Positions 16,519 through 22,499 of a DNA stretch of 45,955 nucleotides are shown here, piece after piece. The stretch's first letter is position 1; the number at the start of each line of letters is the position of its first letter. Location of the stretch: the NCBI GenBank assembly GCA_002746255.1, contig NVWO01000002.1, positions 21,427-67,381 of the forward strand, written 5' to 3'. Below the pieces are notes generated by a model. That model was not told the DNA's origin and ran no database searches. It was given only the letters and a program-made list of their open reading frames with translations. The stretch is from Rhodospirillaceae bacterium. GTDB taxonomy: Bacteria > Pseudomonadota > Alphaproteobacteria > GCA-2746255. A program made the translations under genes and the position numbers.

Positions 16519-16799
16519 CTTGTCCCTCGCTTGGATATGGCCGGACCAGCGCCTTTTGGCGGCTGTGAGGGCCAGGGCGAGTGTGGGCCAGCACGCGGCC
16601 TCGCTTCAACTGAAAAATGCACCGCCGAAATGTGGTTGAATGGGCAGGAGGGCGGCTGAATTCCAGCGGCCCTGTGGTCTGGAAAATAGGGTTGGCAGCC
16701 AATTAAGAAGGCGGCATCATGGGGAGCCCGCCGAAGCGGCGGCAACCGTCGATAAAAACGGTCGGCGGGAAAAAATCATGAAAACGATGGGGAGCATCC
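16519..16799. promoter_or_regulatory. Divergent upstream region with a long inverted repeat before the PQQ dehydrogenase
   Basis: 281 bases between the PRMT-like gene and the PQQ dehydrogenase. CCCGCCGA (16727-16734) pairs with TCGGCGGG (16762-16769), and inside it ACCGT (16745-16749) pairs with ACGGT (16758-16762). The structure ends 30 bases before the ATG, so it could be an operator or a folded 5' leader. I cannot place -35/-10 boxes. Confidence 0.5.
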
Positions 16800-18599
16800 A
16801 TGAAATCTAAGAAAAGTGCAAAGAGCTGGCCCTGGCTTCTGGCGGTTGCGGGGGTTGTTCTGCTGGCGGTCGTGCTCTTCGTCGAAAGCGGTGAGCAGAA
16901 CGTCGCCATCGCGCAGGTGACAAACGAACGGCTCATGAACACCTACAAAGAGCCGGAGAACTGGATCACCCATCATGGCAATTACAACGCCCATCGTTTT
17001 TCCGGCCTTGACGAAATCACCAGCAAGAATGTCAGCAAACTTCAGGTGACCGGTACGGTCGCCCTTGGGGGAATCGAGGCGGGCGGCATCTGGCCTTTTG
17101 CAGGGTATGAGGGCACGCCCCTTGTTGAAGACGGCTATCTGTACCTGCCCGATGGCTGGGGCACCGTCTACAAATATGACGTTCGTGAGGGCGTCCCTAA
17201 ACTGGTCTGGAAATACGATCCGGAAATTGATCGCGACTGGGCGGGGAATGTCACCTGCTGTGGCGTGAACAATCGTGGCGTCGCACTCTGGAAAGACAAG
17301 GTTGTTTCCCACGTTCTCGATGGCCGTTTGCTGGTTCTCGATAAGGAGACCGGCGAGCTTCTATGGGAGCGGACGGTTGCCGACCCCGACGATTCCGAAA
17401 CGATTACGGGCGCACCGCTGATCGTCCGGGACTTGGCGATTACCGGGGTTGCCGGTGGCGAATACGGCATTCGTGGCTGGCTGGCGGCGACGAATTTGAA
17501 TAGTGGCAAGGAAATCTGGCGCACCTACACCGTCCCGGCGCCGGGCGAACCGGGCCATGAAACCTGGAAGGACGACCACGAAGCCTGGAAGACCGGCGGC
17601 GGGCCGACCTGGGTCACGGGGTCCTATGACGCCGAGTTGAATCTCATTTATTGGGGTGTCGGCAATCCTGGCCCCGATTGGGACAATGCCTATCGTCCCG
17701 GCGACAATTTATATACGGAAAGTGTGCTGGCTCTGGACGCGACAACCGGCGAGATCAAGTGGCACTTCCAGTACACGCCAAACGATCCCTATGACTATGA
17801 CTCGGTTTCCGAACATATCCTGGTGGATCTTGAAAACGCCAAGGGTGCGTCGAAGCTGGCCTTCCATGCCAACCGCAACGGTTATCTCTATGCGCTGGAT
17901 CGTACGAACGGGAAGTTTCAATGGGCGACCCAGTTTGTCAAAAAAGTAACCTGGACGAAGGGCCTGGACCCCAAAACGGGCCGGCCAAATTCCTATGACC
18001 CCGATGTTGACGTTCAGAAATACGAGCCCGGCACGGCGCCAACGCGTGAGGACAAAACGGGCCGCACCTGCCCGGGCAACATGGGCGGCAAAAACTGGCC
18101 GCCGATGGCGTACAACCCCGATCGCAAGGTCGTCTACATCCCGGTGATTGAAAGCTGCAACCAGATCGACAATCAGCCGGTTGAACCCGGCAGTCGGAAG
18201 GTTCGCGACTGGTTCACCGGCGGCGGGCCTTCGCAGTTTCAGCCAATCACCGGCAGCGTGACGGCCATTGATGTGACGACCGGCAAGGTTGTTGCCAAGC
18301 AGGAAACGAAATACCCGATGCTGGGTGGCGTTCTGGCGACGGCGGGCGACCTTGTCTTTGTCGGCTATCCGGAAGGGGCTTTTGTGGCCCTTGACGGAAA
18401 AACCCTGAAAGAGCTGTGGCGGTTTGAAACCGGCGCCGGCATTAATGCGCCACCCATTACCTATGAAGTGGCCGGTAAGCAATATGTTGCCGTGGCCGTT
18501 GGCCTTGGCGGTGCGTGGCCAAAATGGTTTATCGATGGCACGAAGGGGTTGGAGGACATCAACCCTGGGAGCATGCTTTTTATCTTTGCCCTGCAATAA
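16800..18599 (+). CDS. PQQ-dependent alcohol dehydrogenase (methanol/ethanol family)
   Basis: 599 residues: a hydrophobic N-terminal signal or anchor (11-28), then an eight-bladed quinoprotein propeller with repeated W-docking motifs. It oxidises alcohols in the periplasm and passes electrons to cytochrome c. Visible features: the vicinal disulfide pair C153-C154, metal ligands E221 (GGEYG) and N288 (GVGNPGP), and the catalytic Asp in YDYDSVSE, D332 followed by D334. The extra Asp two residues after the catalytic Asp marks XoxF/PedH-type lanthanide enzymes. GGGGAGC precedes the ATG. The signal lacks an evident cleavage site before residue 39 (AQV), so it may be cleaved after AIA or stay anchored. 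Substrate is uncertain; no PQQ synthesis genes are in the window. Confidence 0.9.
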   Translation: MKSKKSAKSWPWLLAVAGVVLLAVVLFVESGEQNVAIAQVTNERLMNTYKEPENWITHHGNYNAHRFSGLDEITSKNVSKLQVTGTVALGGIEAGGIWPFAGYEGTPLVEDGYLYLPDGWGTVYKYDVREGVPKLVWKYDPEIDRDWAGNVTCCGVNNRGVALWKDKVVSHVLDGRLLVLDKETGELLWERTVADPDDSETITGAPLIVRDLAITGVAGGEYGIRGWLAATNLNSGKEIWRTYTVPAPGEPGHETWKDDHEAWKTGGGPTWVTGSYDAELNLIYWGVGNPGPDWDNAYRPGDNLYTESVLALDATTGEIKWHFQYTPNDPYDYDSVSEHILVDLENAKGASKLAFHANRNGYLYALDRTNGKFQWATQFVKKVTWTKGLDPKTGRPNSYDPDVDVQKYEPGTAPTREDKTGRTCPGNMGGKNWPPMAYNPDRKVVYIPVIESCNQIDNQPVEPGSRKVRDWFTGGGPSQFQPITGSVTAIDVTTGKVVAKQETKYPMLGGVLATAGDLVFVGYPEGAFVALDGKTLKELWRFETGAGINAPPITYEVAGKQYVAVAVGLGGAWPKWFIDGTKGLEDINPGSMLFIFALQ

Positions 18600-18621
18600 A
18601 GGGTCAAAGCGTTCAGGGGGG

Positions 18622-18657
18622 AAAGGATGCCCTGTCAGCGATGGCAGGGCATCCTTT
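18622..18657 (+). terminator. 13-bp perfect hairpin downstream of the PQQ dehydrogenase
   Basis: AAAGGATGCCCTG (18622-18634) pairs perfectly with CAGGGCATCCTTT (18645-18657) around a 10-base loop, 22 bases after the stop codon. No long U-run follows beyond the stem TTT, so it may protect the 3' end or act as a partial terminator. Confidence 0.65.
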
Positions 18658-18665
18658 GCTCTTCC

Positions 18666-18689
18666 AGCGGGTTTGAACCCGCTATTTTT
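18666..18689 (+). terminator. Rho-independent terminator before the cytochrome gene
   Basis: AGCGGGTT (18666-18673) pairs with AACCCGCT (18676-18683), followed by ATTTTT. It ends only 17 bases before the cytochrome start, leaving room for the AAGGA Shine-Dalgarno. With the preceding hairpin it would make cytochrome expression depend on read-through or an internal promoter. Confidence 0.6.
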
Positions 18690-18706
18690 AAAAGGAATGT
18701 GACCCG

Positions 18707-19267
18707 ATGAATTTCCGCAATTTTTTCCCCTCGCTTGCCGCCGTTTTTCTGGCCTTTGGGGTCTTGGGTCTGTTTTGGTTCGGAAATAATTCCGAGGCAA
18801 GTTCCGCCCCCGAGGCCGCATCGGCGAAACCGGCGGCAGCCCCGGCGGACAGCGGCGCCACCTCCGATCTTGCCCTAGGGAAGAAAATCTACAAAAAAGC
18901 GAATTGCATCGGCTGTCACAAATGGCATGGCGATGGCGGCGGCGGGTATGGCGGCGCGGCGCTCTCGCTTCGCGAGACGTTTCTAGACCAGGAACAACTG
19001 GTCGAGGTTATTGCTTGTGGACGGCCGACGACCGGCATGCCGGCTTTCCACCGCAAGGCGTATAAAACATACAATTGCTATGACATGACAATGGACGACC
19101 TTGGCGAGGACAAACCGCCGAAACCGGTGAAGCGCCTACGCGACGCCGACATTGCCCGGGTCGCGGCCTATGTTTTTGCAAAAATCAAAGGCCAGGGCGA
19201 CATGACAAAAGCCCAATGCACCGATTTCTGGGGCGATGGTGCCCGCGAGTGCAACCGCTTTAAGTAA
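18707..19267 (+). CDS. Periplasmic c-type cytochrome, probable partner of the PQQ dehydrogenase
   Basis: 186 residues. An N-terminal hydrophobic segment (9-26) is a signal or anchor, followed by an Ala/Pro/Ser-rich linker (30-52). The heme site is CIGCH (67-71), and M111 in TGMPAF is the likely sixth iron ligand, giving a mono-heme class I cytochrome. Extra cysteines (C104, C123, C172, C181) may form disulfides. The gene follows a PQQ dehydrogenase, matching the XoxF/XoxG or ExaA/ExaB arrangement in which the cytochrome accepts the electrons. AAGGA lies about ten bases before the ATG. The last codons and stop fall within a 14-bp direct repeat that is found again beside tRNA-Arg. Confidence 0.9.
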   Translation: MNFRNFFPSLAAVFLAFGVLGLFWFGNNSEASSAPEAASAKPAAAPADSGATSDLALGKKIYKKANCIGCHKWHGDGGGGYGGAALSLRETFLDQEQLVEVIACGRPTTGMPAFHRKAYKTYNCYDMTMDDLGEDKPPKPVKRLRDADIARVAAYVFAKIKGQGDMTKAQCTDFWGDGARECNRFK

Positions 19268-19268
19268 A
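19255..19268. repeat. Direct repeat, left copy (possible att-like site)
   Basis: CCGCTTTAAGTAAA, spanning the last codons and stop of the cytochrome gene. It is identical to 20935-20948 next to tRNA-Arg, and both copies are followed within a few bases by CTGG and then TGCA. It marks the left edge of a lower-GC segment of about 1.68 kb. Confidence 0.8.
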
Positions 19269-19345
19269 GGCTGGTTGGTGCATAGCAGGGCCGCACGGGG
19301 TGGGCTGCTGTACAAGGTGTTGGCTTCGGAACAGTTGGAGGCCGC

Positions 19346-20005
19346 ATGATAAACGGGGGAACAGGTTTTATGGACTGGGTTTATCAGCATGAAACCCTGA
19401 CAGCCGGTTTGGCGGCACTCCTTGCGGCTTTGTTCACTATTATTGCGTTGGTTTGCCAAATTAGGCAATCGGACCGTCATAACAAGGACCGGCGCAGCAG
19501 AAAATTTGAATCGGCGCGTGCAATATTGCCATTGGCTCTGAACCGCCTGGTTGATTATGCCGAGCACGCGCTAGATTTTTCCCTGATTGGTCAAGACAAG
19601 TTCGACAAGTCTGAAACGTATGAGGATGCTTTTCCACAGCTTCCTGATGATGTTGTTCCCGTTTTGCGGGAAGTCATTGAATATGCTGACGACGATAAAG
19701 TCGGGCATGCCCTGCGCGATCTGATTTCAGATGTTCAGGTGCATCACGCGAGAATGCTTAATTTGCCGAGGCAGGAGGTAACGGTAGAGGCAACTGGCCG
19801 CCATTGCATCAATATGCCAAGAAGGTATGAGCGGGCGATTTGGGACGCCGTTTGCTTTTTTATTCACGCTTCGAAGCTCTTCGATTATGCGCGTTCTAGA
19901 ACGGATGCGCTGCCGGAAAAACCGACGGATGAAGAGGTTCGCGCGCGGATGGTAATTTTAGACATTCCGATTCCAGCCGGTTACACCGAGGCTGAGCGGC
20001 CATAA
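19346..20005 (+). CDS. Hypothetical protein with one N-terminal membrane segment
   Basis: 219 residues. TTGGAGG at 19335-19341 gives a clear start at ATG 19346. A single membrane helix (about residues 17-38) is followed by a charged, mostly helical soluble region starting QIRQSDRHNKDRR, which would face the cytoplasm by the positive-inside rule. I recognise no family; similar one-helix proteins of 150-220 residues are common in accessory regions. It lies inside the segment bounded by the 14-bp direct repeats and is not needed by the neighbouring PQQ genes. No function is proposed. Confidence 0.7.
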   Translation: MINGGTGFMDWVYQHETLTAGLAALLAALFTIIALVCQIRQSDRHNKDRRSRKFESARAILPLALNRLVDYAEHALDFSLIGQDKFDKSETYEDAFPQLPDDVVPVLREVIEYADDDKVGHALRDLISDVQVHHARMLNLPRQEVTVEATGRHCINMPRRYERAIWDAVCFFIHASKLFDYARSRTDALPEKPTDEEVRARMVILDIPIPAGYTEAERP

Positions 20006-20298
20006 TTTTACAGCATGCTTTGATCTATTCTGCCGCCGCCTGCTTGGTCTTTCGCTGCACGAGGCGTTGGAACCGGCCGCGGATATGAGGGAGGTTGCGT
20101 GACCATCAAACGCCGCACAATAGTTTATCCCGGCCTTCAGATTGAATAGCGGTGAGTATCAACTTCATAATCGCCGTCACGGATGACGATTGGTTTGAGA
20201 TGCTGCGGAGGCTGGAGCATAGCGTAAACCATAGATACTGGATGGCAATAGTGGCCAAGTTCTAACTTAAAAACTGAGCCTCTTAATGTGGGCAGGTC
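20006..20298. other. Intergenic region with apparent gene remnants
   Basis: No intact gene. On the minus strand a 26-codon open stretch (20025-20105) ends in a natural-looking basic C terminus (PHIRGRFQRLVQRKTKQAAAE and stop at 20025-20027). On the plus strand a short frame at 20152-20265 resembles the N terminus of an HNH-type endonuclease. Both fit decayed accessory DNA. Confidence 0.4.
20152..20265 (+). pseudogene. Truncated fragment resembling an HNH-endonuclease N terminus
   Basis: A 37-codon frame from GTG 20152. The segment FIIAVTDDDWFEMLRR resembles, from memory, the first residues of HNH/restriction-type endonucleases that begin with a VAVTDxDWFxxLR stretch. The frame then stops at 20263 after about 20 unrelated residues, with no HNH motif. 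It is best read as a degraded remnant in the inserted segment, but the match is short and unverified. Confidence 0.4.
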
Positions 20299-20727
20299 AT
20301 GTGTAGGGACTTCATAAATAAGATGTATATAAAAATGCTTCTTAGATATTTGATTATTTTTGCGGTTTTGCCGATGCTATCCGGTTGTTTGAGCCACCCA
20401 AACTTGGCTGGGCCTCGCGGAAACGCACACCTTACGGCGGTTTCTTTGAAAGAGCAGAGAGAAGCGCGACTTACAGTAAAAGTTTATCAACAAATCCCTG
20501 ATGCGGCTTTTGATGTGCGGGATATTCAAGTCCAGAGGTGTCATCAATATCTGGGTGATGATGCTCCTTCCGATGAGACACTTACCGATGATCTAATTCT
20601 CGCCGCTTATACTCATGGCCTAGATGGAGTGAGTGAGATCCATTTCGAAAAAAAAGGCGGTTTATTGCAAAACTGCTGGTATGTGAAAAGAGCAATTGCA
20701 AAAAGTTTCCGTATTAAGGCGGAATAG
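20299..20727 (+). CDS. Hypothetical lipoprotein
   Basis: 142 residues from ATG 20299; ATG 20323 and ATG 20335 are in-frame alternatives that also leave a full signal peptide. The sequence has a hydrophobic core (about 14-26) and a lipobox LSGC with C30 as the lipidated cysteine, so a membrane-anchored lipoprotein facing the periplasm is predicted. The mature part has two cysteines (QRCHQY and QNCWYV) that could form a disulfide. No family recognised. Base composition is clearly AT-richer than surrounding chromosomal genes, consistent with the segment being acquired. Confidence 0.65.
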   Translation: MCRDFINKMYIKMLLRYLIIFAVLPMLSGCLSHPNLAGPRGNAHLTAVSLKEQREARLTVKVYQQIPDAAFDVRDIQVQRCHQYLGDDAPSDETLTDDLILAAYTHGLDGVSEIHFEKKGGLLQNCWYVKRAIAKSFRIKAE

Positions 20728-20876
20728 ATGCTGTCACTGAGTTTTCCCATGTACCGGCTGTGGCGAGACAGGAACTGGAGCGGGCGGAGTCAGGCCGCCT
20801 TGAACTGCCGACGCGCTTTCTTCCCGATCAGATCTTTCTGGAAAGGCACCGGCAGGCTTTTTTTGAGAAAGCGTAA
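20718..20876 (+). pseudogene. Orphan C-terminal coding fragment next to tRNA-Arg
   Basis: An open frame of 52 codons, with GTG 20760 as the only plausible start, ending at TAA 20874. Its tail (LELPTRFLPDQIFLERHR, then QAFFEKA) has protein-like composition, unlike the competing frames. No start signal fits, so it may be the 3' remnant of a gene lost on insertion or deletion. Identity unknown. Confidence 0.3.
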
Positions 20877-20934
20877 GACATCGGATAGGCAAAGCCTGCT
20901 TGTCGGTGGTGATTGAAGCTGCGCTGACAAAAGG

Positions 20935-20948
20935 CCGCTTTAAGTAAA
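20935..20948. repeat. Direct repeat, right copy (possible att-like site)
   Basis: Second perfect copy of CCGCTTTAAGTAAA, ending three bases before the tRNA-Arg CCA end. With the copy at 19255-19268 it brackets the segment carrying the membrane protein, the lipoprotein and the gene fragments. Confidence 0.8.
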
Positions 20949-20951
20949 AAC

Positions 20952-21028
<77 letters not shown>

Positions 21029-21165
21029 CATGCCTGACCTGTCGGGTCGGGCCAGAAAACCTACTCCAAAGCCGCCGCCGCCGCAAACGCCGCGCAAATT
21101 GCGCTCGCGCGCGAAATCGGTGGGGAAAATCAGGGTGCGAGGCCCCGAAAACGGCTTCTTTTTTT

Positions 21166-22200
21166 TCAGGCCCCGGCGACCGTTCCGGCAGCTGTTTCGG
21201 CGGACGGTTTCTGGTCGGGCGTCCGTCGCGTCAATTGCAGGAAAAGGTCCTGGAGGTCGCTTTCGCGTGTTGTTAAATCGGCCACCGTTAGCCCCGCTTC
21301 GCGCACGGCGCTCAGGATATCGCCAATGCTGGTTTTGCTGGTTCGAAACGCAAAATGCAGGCACCGGGGCGGTTGCAGGGTGGCGCGAAAGCGCAGCAAC
21401 GTTTCCGGCACCGCGTGCAGGTCTTCGGCCACGGTGACCACCATTTCCCGTTTGTCCATCCGGCGCAGCAGATTTTCCGTCCGGTCGCAGGCGACAAGGC
21501 GGCCATGGTTGACGATGGCGATCTGTTCGCAAAGCTGTTCGGCTTCTTCCAGATAATGGGTCGTCAGCAGGATCGTCGTGCCCTTTGCATTTAATTCGCG
21601 GAGCAGGTTCCAGAGCTGCTGGCGGAGTTCGACATCGACGCCGGCGGTCGGTTCGTCCAGAACCAGGATGGGCGGGTTGTGCACCATCGCCTTGGCGATC
21701 AACAGGCGGCGCTGCATGCCGCCGGAAAGCGTGCGCGCATACGCGTCCGCCTTGTCTTCAAGGTGCAGGGCGCGCAGGATTTCGTCCGTGTGCCGCGCCC
21801 GCCGGGGCACGCCGTAAAACCCGGCCTGAACTTCCAGCGCCTGATGCGGGGTCAGAAAGGGGTCGATGTTCAATTCCTGGGGCACGACGCCGATGGCGGC
21901 GCGGGTCCGCCGTGACTCGCCGTCGATGTCATAGCCCCAGATGTTTACCGTGCCCGCGGTTTTGATGGCTAGGCCGGCAAGGATGTTGATCAGGGTCGAT
22001 TTTCCGGCCCCATTGGGTCCCAGCAGGCCAAAGAAGCTGCCGCGCGGGATCGTCAGATCAAAATCTTCAAGGGCGCACACGCCACCGCGATAGACTTTCT
22101 TCAGGCTCCGGATTTCGATGGCGTTTTCAGTGGCGTTTTCACGCGGCGGTGCGGCCGCAGATTCGACGCTGGTTGCGGATTTTTTATGGGTTTTGTTCAT
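21166..22200 (-). CDS. ABC transporter ATP-binding protein
   Basis: 344 residues from ATG 22200. After a Ser/Ala-rich N terminus the ATPase has Walker A GPNGAGKST (61-69), a Q-loop in GVVPQEL, signature LSGGMQRRL, Walker B ILVLDEPTAGVD and the H-loop in TTHYLEEAEQLC. The LEEAEQLC and C-terminal extension resemble ATPases of the ABC-2 (YadG/NodI/DrrA) group that power export of drugs, polysaccharides or lipids. No permease gene is next to it in the window; it may lie elsewhere. The frame runs further upstream to 22515 but the extra part is antisense to the zinc-protein gene, so ATG 22200 is preferred. Confidence 0.9.
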   Translation of the reverse strand: MNKTHKKSATSVESAAAPPRENATENAIEIRSLKKVYRGGVCALEDFDLTIPRGSFFGLLGPNGAGKSTLINILAGLAIKTAGTVNIWGYDIDGESRRTRAAIGVVPQELNIDPFLTPHQALEVQAGFYGVPRRARHTDEILRALHLEDKADAYARTLSGGMQRRLLIAKAMVHNPPILVLDEPTAGVDVELRQQLWNLLRELNAKGTTILLTTHYLEEAEQLCEQIAIVNHGRLVACDRTENLLRRMDKREMVVTVAEDLHAVPETLLRFRATLQPPRCLHFAFRTSKTSIGDILSAVREAGLTVADLTTRESDLQDLFLQLTRRTPDQKPSAETAAGTVAGA

Positions 22201-22323
22201 TTTGCCGGAATTGAAAGGACGGACGGTTGATTGGGCGCTTCCAATCGCTATCATCCGTCGAAAGGCTCGCAAGAGCAAGGTTTGCTGGCTTAAGGCTGGC
22301 TGGATAAAAGAAAGCATGCGCGT

Positions 22324-22485
22324 ATGGAAGACGAAACGATTGTTGTAACGACGCCGAGCATTGCCTGCGATGGCGGCGATGGGGCCGCTGGCCACCCGCG
22401 TGTTTTTCTTGATGTGAAGAAGCGCGGCGAAATTGCCTGTCCCTATTGTTCGCGCTATTTTGTTCTGGAAAAGAAAAACAGCTAG
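22324..22485 (+). CDS. Small zinc-finger protein (zf-CHCC family)
   Basis: 53 residues, easy to miss. C15, H24, C39 and C42 form the C-x8-H-x14-C-x2-C pattern of the zf-CHCC family (Pfam zinc-finger domain also found in mitochondrial NDUFS6), ending in the typical ACPYCSRYFVLE. Bacterial members are common in alphaproteobacteria as stand-alone proteins of this size; their role is not established. It lies just upstream of polA, and the Shine-Dalgarno AGAAAGG of polA overlaps its stop codon, so the two are probably co-transcribed. It is divergent from the ABC ATPase gene. Confidence 0.88.
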   Translation: MEDETIVVTTPSIACDGGDGAAGHPRVFLDVKKRGEIACPYCSRYFVLEKKNS

Positions 22486-22499
22486 AAAGGCGCAGCACC

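Noticed and set aside
17709-18821. Long minus-strand frame (370 codons) under the PQQ dehydrogenase
   Set aside because: It has no family motif and is antisense to a gene with clear quinoprotein features.
20728-20916. 62-codon plus-strand frame after the lipoprotein gene
   Set aside because: Low-quality Arg/Trp-rich composition and no own Shine-Dalgarno. An alternative frame at 20718-20876 looks more protein-like.
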